DNA of 64,000 bases, taken from contig JAIVEN010000010.1 in the NCBI GenBank assembly GCA_026686845.1, positions 21,054,001 to 21,118,000 of the forward strand, in the 5' to 3' direction. A model generated the notes under the pieces. The model had not been told where the DNA came from. It searched no databases and was given only the letters and a program-made list of their open reading frames with translations. Origin of the DNA: Adenanthera pavonina (taxonomy: Eukaryota; Streptophyta; Magnoliopsida; Fabales; Fabaceae). The translations under genes were made by a program, and so were the position numbers. This document shows, piece by piece, positions 11,977 to 25,278 of the stretch. The first letter of the stretch is position 1. Each line of letters opens with the position of its first letter.

Positions 11977-14605
11977 TGTAACAATCCTCATTACATTATC
12001 TTGAACTTAGTCTCAAGCTGATGAGAAGTAAACTTGATGATATGTGTAGGACCGGAGGGACCAGGACAGGAAAAATGATCCAAATGATATAAATCTAAAA
12101 AAGGAGACAGAGGAAGGTCACGCCGTGGTGAGGTATAAGGCCACCATGATAAGACACTTATGGCAGCACAAAAATTTTTTTGAGCTAAGAGCACTCGCAT
12201 CGCGGTGAGCTTACTAGCGTTGTAGTGAGAGTCATGGAATTTGTTTAAAATGGAAGGGTTTCAGCCGAACGAAACAAAAAGAATTAGAGGAGAAGAAGAA
12301 GAAGAGTTGCATTAGGGCTTCAAAAATCTGACACTTGGGACTGATTTTCAGACTCTAGGAGCTTAAATCTCGGTTGGTAAGTGATTGTTGATTTCCCTCT
12401 TCTTTTTTCTCTTCAGTTTTTGGGGTTGAAATTCGGATATATGTATGAGGGGTCGATTTGGTTGGATTTCCACCAATTAAAATGCTTGTCTTGGTGTTGT
12501 AGAAGTGTTATATAGTGTTAGGATGTTTTGTGTATGAAGTTTTGGTTGAATTCTGATGAGTTTGAGTAGAACCCTAGGTTATAAATTGAAAAGGGAGTGT
12601 GAAATCTGAGATGCAAGAGGATGATTATGATGTGAATGGTTAATTGGAGTTCATTAGTGTGTAATTATATTGTTGGAACTATGGGTTAAGCTTGAATGGC
12701 TAAATTGTGGATTTTGGTTACTATGAGTATTATGTTAATTGGGAATATTATGACATTGTAGTGGTTGTTTGGTTGATCGAAAGAGTTCAAGTCGTGGGCT
12801 ATAATCCAAAAGCTTATGAGAATCATGTGTGTGGTGTCGACAATTTAAGATAACCGGGTGTTTGTGATTTTTATGTGATATGTTGATATATACATATATA
12901 TATGCATGTTCCTATTCATACCACAATATTGGTTTTTTATATATTGCGGTATGTACACTACTATTTGTATATGATGAGTATGATATGTATGTGTGACTTT
13001 GTAGCTTCCCTACACCATTGCATGCTAGCATGACCATGATGATGATTATGATGATGACGATAGATATTTCGAGGCATGTTAGCATGGCATAGACATCAGC
13101 ACCATTGATACATATTATGAGGTGGATGATAAGATATGGTATGATGATGATATGAGATGTAACGATAATATAATATGATGATATGATGAAAGATCTCTGC
13201 CAATAAATCCTCTTCTATAGCTAGGAGAGCCAAGTGGCAGTGGATAAGATGATATGATAAAATATCTCTACCAATAAATCTTGTTTTATGACTTGGAGAG
13301 CTAGGTGTTAATAGATTTAGGGATGTACCTTCTCTAAATCACCACCAATTAGGGTGGTCCAGGGAAAGGAGAGTCATGGTCCAAAACTAGTATAATCTTT
13401 GGCTAGGTTGCATTAGTGTGAGGTGAGTTTGGTTATGTCCCAGAATTGGTCTTCATTGACTGTTGGAATGGAATCACTTATCCAGTATGTATTATGCTGT
13501 TACTAGCTTATGGTTCTAGCCATAAACAAAGAAAAACATGCATTCCATGTCATTTTACTTTGCATTGCACCATGTGCATATATGTGTGAATTGTCAATAT
13601 AGGTTGTCTGTGGTTATATTCCTAGTTATTGAAACTTTGTGTCACACCCCCTTCCATGACTAATATTTCAGGTGAAGACTCTAGTACTCATCCAAAGAAA
13701 ATAAAGGAGTTATGGCCTCTCCGGTGTCGGGAATATTCAAGTCAATGGTAGTTCGTATTGTGGTCTATGTTATTAGTTGTGTCAAGTAGGATAGTATATT
13801 TGTAATTGATACAAAGACAATGATACTGTGATGATAATGGTTGTATAATGTTAATAATGATGAATGATATAGGATGATATTGATGGTGTTATGGTATGGA
13901 TATGTTTATGTATGGTTAATATGTATATGATGATAATTGGGATCCCGTATGGGTCATTATTATTAGAGCATGTGTTTGTGAGCTAGATTAGCCATGTGTG
14001 TGAGCTCAAAGTAGTTTTGGGCCCTGTATGTGTATTTTAGGCATATAACCCATTATGTGAAATTGGGTTCAAGGGGGTCAATTCTCGGAGGAGTTGCTTC
14101 TCTGGGGTGAAACCTCCTTAGCCAAGATGATTGAGCCAAACAAGACTTATGTGAAGGCCTTTAAGTGACAAATTGCTTTGGATAGCAATTAGGACTTGTA
14201 AGTTGTAATTTTTTATCACAAAGTTGGCAAAATGGTTTCAGGTGTCTAAAATCTCTAGACGAAGATGGATTCAAGTGAAATTGGTGTGTATAAATTGATT
14301 GAGATAAGGGTGACCTGTAGGAGTCGGAATTAGGTTGATTGAAAGTCGGACCACTAAGTTGTGCGCGTCGGAAGTTCACCCAAAAATCAGTAAATTGCTA
14401 ATATAAATATTGATATCGGTGTCATAGCGCAAGAAGCTGTGATGCCAATCCCCTCCGTTTCAAAAACTTTGGACAAAAGCACTCAGGGCGTGGCGGTACT
14501 ATAGCAGGCACAGTGCTGAGTTCTAAATTTCTTATTTTGTTTTATTTAGGCAGTTTTTCGGAGTTTTAGGTGATATGTAGGAGTATTTTGGAATAGGTTG
14601 TCACA
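11977..14605 (+). mobile_element. Solo LTR, family L copy 4 (TSD TAAAT), inside the same LINE
   Basis: Starts TGTAACAATCCTC and ends GTTGTCACA. TAAAT duplicates at 11972-11976 and 14606-14610. Length is 2629 bp, in the opposite orientation to copy 3. The splice-like donor TTG|GTAAGTG is at 12377 and the acceptor ATTTCAG|GTGAAG ends at 13671, giving a 1295-nt potential intron. Confidence 0.92.
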
Positions 14606-14610
14606 TAAAT

Positions 14611-14690
14611 TATATTATATGATCAATGTAACTGATCTTATTTAGTGGGATAAGGTTAATATTATTGTTGTGATAAAGATAATTTTAAAA
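14611..14690 (+). pseudogene. LINE 3' end remnant, part 3
   Basis: The sequence 'gtaactgatcttatttagtgggataaggtt' followed by a short TTG/TTATTG run resembles the 3' end of plant RTE LINEs (GTAGCCGACC...TTGGGATAAGGC then TTG repeats). Together with parts 1 and 2 it indicates one LINE split by two solo LTRs. Confidence 0.6.
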
Positions 14691-15118
14691 TCATAATAGA
14701 GTAATTAACATGAATAGATATATGGTATTTTATAAAAATATCATTGTCTTGGTTATCATTAAAAGTTTAGGTGAGGTAGTTCAGCACAATTTAGTAGTTA
14801 GCTATATCCCTTAATCATGCTATTTTAGATTCGATCACTGGTCATATGGATGGAAAAGACTATGTTAGGAGAAACAAAACCCACATTGGTGTTCTCTAAA
14901 TCTTGAAGGGATTAGTTTTTGTCTGTCAATTGGGAGTATCTTTGGTTCTTACCTAAAAATAAAAGAAAAAAGGTTTAGATGAGTTGGATTTTATGAAATT
15001 GTCAAGGTCATAACTGGTCTCATACATTAAAAAGTACTGATGGTAGTGTATAAATTACTTACTAATGATTAGCAATAAGATTTATATCCACATCTTTGTA
15101 GGGTATATGAATTAAGTT
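14691..15118. other. Intergenic, no gene seen
   Basis: AT-rich DNA with no supported reading frame. A tRNA- or SINE-like phrase ('gttcagcacaatttagtagttagctat...gattcgatcactgg', about 14777-14850) is too weak to call. Confidence 0.5.
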
Positions 15119-15123
15119 GATCC

Positions 15124-15562
15124 TGTAACGTCCGGCCACTTCTTTGGAATTAGCGACTATCCCTACAAACCAACACAAACTATTTCGGTGTGCTTTATCC
15201 TTACTCACACACCTCCTTCCCAGGAGGTCACTCATCCTAGAATTGCTTTAAGTCAAACACCCATAATTGCTTCAAGTCAAACAAGCTTAACTGAGGAGTT
15301 CTTAAGGGATAGGCTACCGAAAAGGTAGGTGCACTTTGTTGGTATAAGTAGTACCTATCAATTCCTTTAAACTATCTTTAACCATATAGTTCCATACCTA
15401 TACAGTCTTTGGATCCCTCTTGTTCCGGTATGCATTCGATTTATTCATATGCCCTTCCTACTGAGAAGTCACTCCTTGTATGTGCCTCATCACTTTTTAT
15501 CTCACAGCCCCTTTCTTACACCGGCGATCACTCCCCACCCTCATTAGCACCTGGATGTCACA
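15124..15562 (-). mobile_element. Cassandra-like LTR carrying a 5S rRNA-derived promoter region
   Basis: The 439-bp unit has inverted ends TGTAACGTCC and GGATGTCACA. On the minus strand it carries 5S rRNA-like sequence. A C-box match GGATGAGTGACCTCCTGGGA lies near 15213-15237, and an A-box-like AGTTAAGCTTGTTTGACTT near 15277-15296. A partial duplication of ATTGCTTYAAGTCAAAC widens their spacing. A 5S-derived block in a short LTR defines the Cassandra TRIM group. Flanks GATCC (left) and TCGTA (right) do not match, so this is not a simple insertion. It is not a functional 5S gene. Confidence 0.65.
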
Positions 15563-17037
15563 TCGTACATAGCTAGGACCACGGGCTATCGACATAACAG
15601 GACATTTTGTATAGGTAATTCCCTTCCAACAGTTGGTGAAGAGTGATTCCGGGACATCACCAAGCTCACCTCCCATTAGTGCACCCAGCCAAAGGTAACA
15701 CTAATGTTCAGACCGTGGCTCTCGTTCCCTTTTCCCACCACGAATTGGCAGCGATTTAGGGAAAGTACAGTCCATTGCGTGCCTTTCCCCTTTGACTATA
15801 GGAGGCAATTAAGCCATAGGGATTCTATCTTTATCCTCCCTAACATATATAATCCATCCTTATCCTCCTTAACATATATATATCATCATATATTATATCG
15901 TCATCACATCATTACCACCCAATCCGTCATATATCACCATCTCATAATGTCATGTGGTGATGCTCATGTATCATCATATAGTAATCATCATCATTATTAT
16001 GATCTCAATGTCATACTGTGCATCACGTCATATCATATAAATGTCATCATTACATATGTAATCATTATCATCATAATCATAATCATCATCTAGTTGTGTG
16101 TATACCATGATGTATAAAAACAGTACACACAAACACATCAATATTGTGGTATAAAAGAAATATGCATATATACACAAATATACATACTATCATACAATAC
16201 AAACAAACACTCGGTTACCTCAAGTTGTCAGCACCACGTACACAGGGGCTTAGGCAAGCCTCCAAAGCACCCTAATCACAAACTATAAGCCTCCGATTAG
16301 TCAATCTACCATTACAACAATATAATACCTTTAATTAACATAACTTCCATAACACTACAATCCACAATCTAGCCGTCTAAACTTAACCCAGAGTTCTAAC
16401 AACATACACATATACCAATAAACCTTAAACAACCATTCAAACACACACCAACACATACCATTTCGGATTTCCACTTCTTTTCCCAAATTTCAACTAAGGG
16501 TTTAACTCAAACCCATCATAATCTAATCAAAACTCATACTCAAAACTTCCTAACACCACAAAACACTCCTACAACACAAAATCAAGCATTTTAATTGGTG
16601 GAAATTACTCAAACCGGAAACCCTAAGCTTCAACTCAACTTCCCACTAGAAACAAAGAAGAAAAGAGAAGAGAGAAGGCTAAGGATCACTTATTAACAAA
16701 GATCGAGGTCTCTTGAGTTTGAAAATGATCTCCCTTGGCCGGATTCCTCTTGCCCTAGCGAAGCTCCTGCGTTCTCCCTCCGTTTTCTCCTTCCTTGTTA
16801 AACTAAAATGTTCTCTATTTAAACAAATTTTTTGACTTTCGCCACAGCCCCAGAACAACTCACCGCAGCGCCATGGCTTTCAAAAACAATATTCGAATCT
16901 GTAACTCTCTCGCTGTGGTGGCTCTGCTTCTCGCCGCGGCGTGGAGTTCCTTTCTGGTTCACCTAAACCTTTCCCCCATCTTGTTTCCTCTGGTTCTATA
17001 CATGATACCAAAGACAAGCGTCATGAGGGTTGTTACA
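15563..17037 (-). mobile_element. LTR family L copy 5, only the half after the Cassandra-like LTR remains
   Basis: Begins within the element at 'tcgtacatagctaggacc' (canonical 'tcgcacacagctagaacc') and ends AGGGTTGTTACA at 17037. The other half is missing. The base run after the end, AATCC, nearly matches GATCC just before the Cassandra-like LTR. This suggests that both once formed one unit. The donor complement is mutated (CACTTATTAACA). Confidence 0.85.
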
Positions 17038-20000
17038 AATCCTTACTAACCATACCAACTTTTAATGCCAAAAAAAAAAACTCAGTAAAAAAGTTGAAGT
17101 CACATTAATTTTAGATCAGCCAACCAAAAAAAAAATCAAATTTTCCATATATTTAAAGTTTTGGATTGTAATAAATTTATTATATAAAATTGACAGTGTT
17201 ATACCGTTTTCCAATATATGTCATGTGCATTAAGTATTTAGCCTCCATCATTTTTTTAAAGTTAAATTGTGTGCTGTTATCAGATGTTCAAATCCATGTA
17301 TGCTCATTTTTAGATTAGATCTATTTTGTCCAAATTTAATTTGGATGGTAAATATTTATAGTTTTTTTATTTAATTTTCTAAGTTTAATATTTAATTATT
17401 TAAATAAATTGATCATTAAAATAATATCTTTATTATTTAAACAAATTGACCGTGTAAAGATTATTTTTATTTTATATACATGTTATTTTCATAATAATTA
17501 TTTTATGAACCTAACCTTATCTCATGGTTTGAATATTATAAGTTTAACTTTGTAACCTTTTTATCTGCCGGCATACTAAGAAAAAATGAAGTAATTGAAC
17601 TTTGAAGTTAAATGAGAAGGGGATTTGGCTTTTGGAGAGGATCACTTTTGAGCAAAGGATTTCATTAGTCATAAAAGAAAAAATTGGAAAAGTGATTAGA
17701 ATATAGGAATAATAAAAGCAGGATGATTGAAAAGAGAGAAGATAGGAAATGTTGGTGTTGTGGAGTGAGTTGGGAGGGTCTTTTCATTGCGAGGGGGAGA
17801 GAGAGAGAGAGAGAGAGAGAGATAAGAGCAAGTGGAAAGCGACGGAGAAAAGGATACTAGGAGAAGATGGCAAAGCTATGATAGCTCCATGTTTAATGGT
17901 CCAACTCTTCCTGCTTTAGAATTTTCAGAAATTTATGTGAAATGTTTTTTATTAAAAAATTACATTTAAGGACACATAATTTGTTAAAATTAAAAAATAT
18001 ATTATATATACCTTCTTTAAGTTTTATTAAAATTATATGGACTTTTTCTTTATTTTTTAAACCATTACATATCTCTACTAAAAATGAAAAATAAATTACA
18101 TATACGTTCATCGATTTTTATTTAATTTTTTTAAATCATGCAGGCGTTTGTTCTATTTTCAAAGCACACTAACCTCCTTAGTTTGTTCCATAATTAAACA
18201 GAAAAAAAATTTTATTTTTAAACATCACATCTATTTTCAAAATATACAGAAAACTCACTAAAAATAAAAACAAATATATACAAATTTTTTTCCTGAATTT
18301 GTAGTGAAAATTATATAAAACTCAGTTTTATTTTGAGGGGAACTTCATATATAGCTTTTATTATAATATGAAAGGTGAATTTTGTGTAATTTCAATGAAG
18401 TTCTACTAAAATTGTAAAATTTATTCTTGGTTTCAAAGGAAGATCTTTGTAGATTTAAAAATAGAGGAAAGTTATTTGTAATTCTAGTAAAATTTAAGGG
18501 AGATTTGTTGAATATTTTGAAAATTAATTAAAGAAAAGTCTATATAAACTAGGCCTATCAATTTTTCCATGCATTGTAAGGAATTTAGAAAATGAGCTAT
18601 ATTATTCATAGCTTGTGAATTGTACAGTTTACTTAGATTTTTTATCATGGATTATTTAGGATTATCCTGTCAATAGGGATTAATCTCCCCAAGGTTACTT
18701 AGATTTTATTATATATATCTTGATATATTAATATTCATTTAACCAAATTCATAAATGAAAGTTAAGAATTGAATTCCAACTACATTATTAGCTAGGAAAT
18801 TTGAACCCTTACTACTCACATCATCTTGAGTTAGTTAAAATAAAAGGAGATAATATGTTTTGGTAATATTATACTAGATTGAATTATAATTATATATATA
18901 TATATTAAAATTTGTAACGTTGAAAATTATTTTCAATTCCATGCCGTATATTTGCCAGCCAGTTGAATAACGTGGGGGTGGGTCCACCTAATTGGAGGTT
19001 TCTTTCCTTTTGCAGAGAAGGGTGGTCTGAGTGGACATGCTTACCTATATATGATCCAATTGGAATATGATTTGGAGCCATTTCAAATGCTGTTTGTGAG
19101 TTCATTTCATTCTTTTCTCAAATCCCGACGGACATTATTTTTTTTTCTGAGCTTCGATGGACATTTTCATGACCCCACCACCACCAATTATTGTCTTTTA
19201 GACTTCCATGTCCCTATACCCTTTCAATTTTTTTTTTCAATTCAGACAAAACAAAATCATTAATATCAATATAAAATATAAAATTTATATGTATTTGTAA
19301 TATTACAAAATGTGAATAATACAACTATTTTTTTGAATTTGGTAAAACTCACCTTATTAATAAGAAAATATTAGTTATATTGAGCTTTGACTAATTTAAG
19401 TTGACTATAGGATTATAAAGACGACAAAGTTCTTCTAATAAATACTTATTGTAGCTACATACTAAGACTCAAACTCAAGACTACTTACTAAATTAGCATA
19501 ATCTCTCATTAAACTCAAACAAGCCATGTGCTTATTGGTTTAAAACATTTCACTTTAATATATAGTGATAGAATAAATGAAAGAATTTTTGCTTTTATAT
19601 AATGTATTTATTTAATATTCCTAACACCGAATTTTCTTCTTCATGATGTTTTTCTTTAAAAACTACAAATATATTTTTTACTAATTTGTAAAGTTGGCCA
19701 AAAAATAGTTTTTTTTACCCGAACTAATTTGTAGAGTTGGTAGTTGACATGCATTGATATGTATATAATAATCAAATTATTTTCTAATAAGAAAATGAAC
19801 TTATAAGATATGATGTAACATTTAATATTTAAAATTGATGTAACTTTTGTTCCCAAAAAATTGAACTTTATTTTACCTGAGTTCTATCTGATTTCCGCAT
19901 TTTCTCTTCCTGAGAAGTAAGACCATTTATAAGAATAAGATATTTAATAATACTATTATATATATAACTTTAGAATTAATTAATTCTAGAAACAAGGTGA

Positions 20001-20912
20001 GTTTCTTTCTTTTATGAACGTCATAGAAGATAATAAAATGTGCGCACGCGCGTGCCGCTTGCTTGCTTTCTGGGATACCTTTCTCTTATTTGAAAGATAT
20101 GTTAATGTAATAGCATGTAGATAAGTTTTTCCTTTTTTCTTTTAGAACATAACATAAAAGTTGAATAAAATTTTACCTTTATAGTATTTTAAAGAAATTC
20201 CCTTTTAAGAGAGCACAAACAATTTTTATTGTGAAGATGAAGTCATTTAACTCAACTTCTAGAAATTTGTGTTGCAAGAAAATGATATAAACGTATACTT
20301 AATTATTGTACATTTAGAGAAACAATTAAATACTATTTTCAGTTTAATATAAAATGCAACCTCATCCAATAATAAAAAAAAGGTTTAATGTGAAAAACAG
20401 CAAGATGATGAAGAATTGGTGAACTTCATGTGCGATCATACCAGTACTAATACACCACATCTCAACAGAATTGATGTACTTCTTAAGAAAACCCTACAAT
20501 TTTGTCTAAGAGTTACTCAACTTAAAAGAGTAAGCAAACATGCATGGAAAAGACTTTGGAATCCATCATGAGTATTAGTTCTGAAGTTGGAAAACAAACA
20601 GCAACTAGCAATAAGTAAAATATTTTTTCTAAGTTGGGGAGAGGAGACTTGGCCAAAAAAGAAAAGTTGGGGACAGGAGAAAAGCAACAGTGAAAGCAAT
20701 TACCTTTCTTAGTGGAAGTTGAGCTTATCATTTTATAACTTCAATCATTTTTTAATTTAATCCTTGTAATTTTTAAATAATTTGTAATTTAGTCTTGGTC
20801 ATTATCTTAAAGCTAATAGTTTACTATATATAATCAGCTAGACTCACTTGTCTTGTGTGGTATAGTACTACATCTATAAGAGTTTTGAAAGAAATATCTA
20901 TAAGTTGAGTAA
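17038..20912. other. AT-rich intergenic region, no gene seen
   Basis: No supported gene. It contains a GA microsatellite (17797-17822), an alternating purine-pyrimidine run 'gtgcgcacgcgcgtg' near 20040, and many A/T homopolymers. The short open frames are random. Confidence 0.6.
17797..17822. repeat. (GA)n microsatellite
   Basis: About 13 uninterrupted GA units. Confidence 0.95.
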
Positions 20913-22634
20913 TATAATAACCCTCATTACACAATCCTGAACTTAATCTCGAGTTAACAGGAAGTGTATTTGTTGACATATGTAGTACCGGAGAAACTAG
21001 GATGGAAGAAGAATAAAAAGGAGATAGAAGCATTCCATACCGTAGTGAGATGCAGGATCGCCATAGCAAACAAAATAGGAAACTTAAATATTATTCAGGC
21101 AGTAAAGCCTCATGCCACGGTGAGCTTACTGTTTGCCACGGTGCCATATCGAAAACTTGTTTAAATTAGATGAGATCCTGTTAGACAAAATGGAAAGAAA
21201 TTGAGGAAGGAAGTGATTTTCTCTGCTAAAGCTTCAGGAATCCGACTTAGAGAAGCAAATTTCGGACCTTGGGAGTTTGATCATTTGTTGGTAAGTGATT
21301 CCTACTCTCCTTCCTCTTTTTTCTCTCCAATTTTTGAGATGATTTACAGATGTATGCACGTGGGCTAGGGTTTGGCCAAATTCTATCGATTAAAATAGAG
21401 GCAAAGGGATGTTAATGAAATCAAAGTTTATTGTTGCTAAGGCTTGAGTGTGAGTTTAAGAGAGATTATGTAAGATTTGTGCTAAACCCTAAGTTGATTA
21501 TGGTTGAGGATGTATAGAGTCCAAATTGTATATGAATGATTATGATTAGGATGATCATTTGGAGTTCATTGATATGTGTTTATGTATTGGAACCTTGGGT
21601 AAAGCTTAAATGGTTGAATTATGGATTTTGTTTAAGTTACGCAATGTGTTAATCAAAGATATTAGGATATTATAGTGGTTGTTAGGTTGATCAGAGGCAT
21701 TTTGTAATGACCCTGTGCATCATTTTAAGAAGGACTTTGCCTATTGATATAGGACTGGAGGGATCAAAACTTGATGAAAGATCAAAATGAAGTAAATTGG
21801 AAAATGGAAATAAAGAGCATCAGCGTTGCGGTGGTGAATAGTAAAGCTGCAGCAAGGAACAGTAGAAGATTATGCCTGGGTTGAAATCCGAGAGCCCTAG
21901 CTCTACAGTGTTGGTCACAAAACTTGGTTAAATTAGAAGGCAGAACCAGATGTGAATGAAAAGAAAAATAGAGGGAGGATGAACTGCTCTACTAGGGTTT
22001 GATTTTTCTCGCCTTAAGGGTTTGATTTGTGGTAATTGGAAGCTCAAATTTTGTTGGTAAGCCATCCCTTAACTTTGCTCTGCCTTTTTCTTCAAGTTTT
22101 ACAGAAGATTTTTCCATGGATTTGGTTAAGGTTTTGATTTGGGTGAGTTCCCACCGATTAAATTATGTATAAATGTGATCTAGAGGTGTTGTTGGATGTT
22201 TCTATGGATTGAGTGTTGGTTTATGATATTTAAGTGGTATATCTCCTAATCCTTAACCCTCAAATGTTGACATTTTTGGGAATCCAAGCTTGAAGAAGTA
22301 TGATTATGATTCTAAGAGTTGTTTAGAGTGTTTTGATGCTTGGATTTTCTTAATGAAGCTTTGTTTCCATTTGGTTTATGTTCAAGTTGGTAAATGTGTA
22401 TACTAATGGTTGAGGATTTGTGATGCTAATGAGGAATTGATGTTATATAGGTTGTTCTATTACTTGATTGTGGTCTCTTGGCTTTGGATTGTAATTGTAA
22501 AGCATTGGATTGGTTGTGGTTTACTCCATTTGGCCTATCGATGTGTCGAGTAGATTTGACGATTAAAATAACTGAGGTTTTCTTTCTGTGTTTGTGATAT
22601 ATGTTCGGTCATTTTCATATCATGATATGTATGC

Positions 22635-25278
22635 TGCAACACCTTACCAAAAAAAAACCTCTAATCTTGACCAAATACTTCAAATACATTCAATACAATC
22701 AAACTACTCTAACATTAATCTTGTAGAACACCAAAGCTTTGAGTAACAAACAACAAACACCAGAATTCAGGCTGGAGCCGCGGTCTGCTATAGTGGCACT
22801 GCGACCTAAGCATCAGTTCCCATATTAGCAAATTGCTTATTTTCCGGACCAACTTCTGCTATGCATAACTCCTTGCTCTGACCTCCGATTAACCTGATTC
22901 CAACTCTTACAAGTCATTCTCATCATTATCTAACCATGGGTATCAATTTTACTCAAATCCAATCTCATTTCGAGATCTTGGACACCCAACACCATTTTGG
23001 CCACTTTTTGACCAAAACTCACAACCTATTCCCTCCAATTGCCACCAAAGGTAAATGGACACTCAAGGACCATTCACTCAAGTCCCATTTGGCTTAACCA
23101 ACTTGTTCAAAGAGGTTTCATCTCAAGGAAACCATTCCTCTGAGATTTGACCCCCTTGAACCCCATCATCACACAATAGGCTATATGCTTTAAACTCACA
23201 TACATGGCCCAAAGCCACCTTTAGGCTCCCACATATGGCCATTCTAGCGCACAGACACTTACTCTTACATTAACGACTCATACCGAGGTCCATCATAAAC
23301 ATCACATGTCTAAACTATTCATGACACCTACACACATCTCGCATGACATCCATCAACATCACTATCATCCCATAACATACAGATAGTACTCCTGGGACTC
23401 TCATCCAGGCAACCAACTATATCAACCTACTTGGTATAGAATTACATAAACTAAATTATAACCACTAAATATACTTGGAATTCCCGAGGACGGAAAGACC
23501 GCTAACTCCTTCATCCTTTCCGAACTAGCACCAGAGTCTTCATCTGAAAGGTTAGTCATGGAGGGCGGGTGTAGGACAGTGTCTCAGTAACTGGGGACAA
23601 CTATGGACATATACGCATATATATATCTCATACAATCCATGAATGCAATGTAAAATGAATGCAATGCATGTCTCCTTCGCACACAGCTAGAACCACATGC
23701 TATTGTTATAACAGGACATTTCGTATAGGTAATTTCCTTCCAATAGTCGGTGAAGACTAATTCCAGGACATTACCAAGCTTACCTTCCACTAGTGCACCC
23801 AGCCAAAGGTAACACTAATATTCGGACCATAGTTCTCCTTCCCCTTTCCCACCATGAATTGGCAGCTATTTAGGGAAGGTGCAGTCCACTGCACACCTTT
23901 CCCTTCCTACCTATAAGAGGACATTTAGCCGCAGGAATCCTATCATTATCCTCCCTAACAAATATATTCCATCCTTATCCTCCCTAACACATATATATAT
24001 TCCATCCTTATCCTCGCTAACATATATTATATATATATTCCATCCTTATCCTCCCTAACATATGTAATCCATCCTTATTCTCCCTAACATATATATTTGA
24101 TCATATATCACATCGTCATCACATCATCACCACCTAATCCGTCATATATCACAATCTCACAATATCATGCAGTGATGCTCATGTATCAACATATAATCAT
24201 CATCATCATCATAATCTCAATGTCATGCTATGCATCATGTCATATCATATCAATATCATCATCACATATGTAATAATCATCATCATAATCATAATCATCA
24301 TCTAACCATGTACATACCATGATATATATAGAAAACCAATACACACAAACACATCTATATCGTGGTATGAAAGAAACATGCATATATAGCCGAATATATG
24401 TACTATCATACAATATAAATAATACAATATAAACAAACACCCGATTACTGTAGGTTGTCAACACCACACACACAGGGGCTCAGGAAAGCCTCCAGAGCAC
24501 CCCATTCACAGACTATGTGCTTCCAATTAGCCAGTTAATCCACTACAACAATATAATACCTCAATTAACACAACATACCACTTGATCAAAAACCACAATT
24601 CAACCATTTAGGCCTAACCCAAGGTTCCAACCCCATATTCATACATCATTAAGCTCCTAGGAATCATTCAAACATCAATCAATCCCATACAATTCGGATT
24701 TCCAAGAGCCATAACCAAAAACAACCTAGGGTTAAGCTCAAATCATGCATAATCCCTTCAAAACTCACACCCAAGCAACATACATACCAAATCACACTCC
24801 ATCAACCCCTTTTCATCTATTTCAATCGGTGGGACTCGACCACAATCAAAGATCCCAACTTATACCATAAAAATCCTAAGTTTAAACCGAAGAAAATGGA
24901 GAGGGAGGAGTAAGGATCACTTACCAACCAAGATCCAAGCTCTTGGACACCGGAAAGCACTCTTATTTGCCAGAAAACTCGAACCCTAGCAAAGCTCATC
25001 GCGTCTTCTCCGCCGTTCTCTCCGTTTCTTTCTTTTCTTTTCATCCAAAATGATTCTGATTTAAACCAGTTTCTCAACTTTCATCATGGCTCCAAATAAG
25101 TCCGCTACGGCGCCACCAATTTTAGCAGGAAAATGCCACTAGAATTGGCTCTTGCCGCAGTGGCCCTGCTTCGTGCTGTGGCGTGGAGCTCATTTCTTCT
25201 CCACTTGAACCTTTCTCTATCCTGGTTCCTCCAGTTCTGCACACAATGGCAAAAACAAATGTCATGAGGGGTGTTACA
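22635..25278 (-). mobile_element. Solo LTR, family L copy 8 (TSD TATGC), inside copy 7
   Basis: Starts TGCAACACCTTACC and ends GGGGTGTTACA. TATGC is duplicated at 22630-22634 and 25279-25283. Length is 2644 bp, inverted relative to its host. It contains an expanded block 'ccatccttatcctccctaacatat' repeated about five times near 23940-24110. The donor complement CACTTACCAACC is near 24918. Confidence 0.92.
23935..24090. repeat. Local tandem array inside copy 8
   Basis: The unit TCCATCCTTATCCTCCCTAA, followed by CATATATA-type spacers, is repeated about five times with varying spacer length. Copies 5, 11 and 16 have one to three units, so the array expands and shrinks between copies. Confidence 0.75.

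Noticed and set aside
14161..14379. Small frames on either strand within LTR copies
   Set aside because: None is conserved among copies and no known domain is present.
8600..14605. Copies 3 and 4 as the two LTRs of one retrotransposon with the LINE as its interior
   Set aside because: They are in opposite orientation and each has its own target duplication (GTATA and TAAAT).
15210..15330. Functional 5S rRNA gene
   Set aside because: Only the internal promoter-like parts are similar; the rest diverges and it lies in a 439-bp unit with LTR ends.
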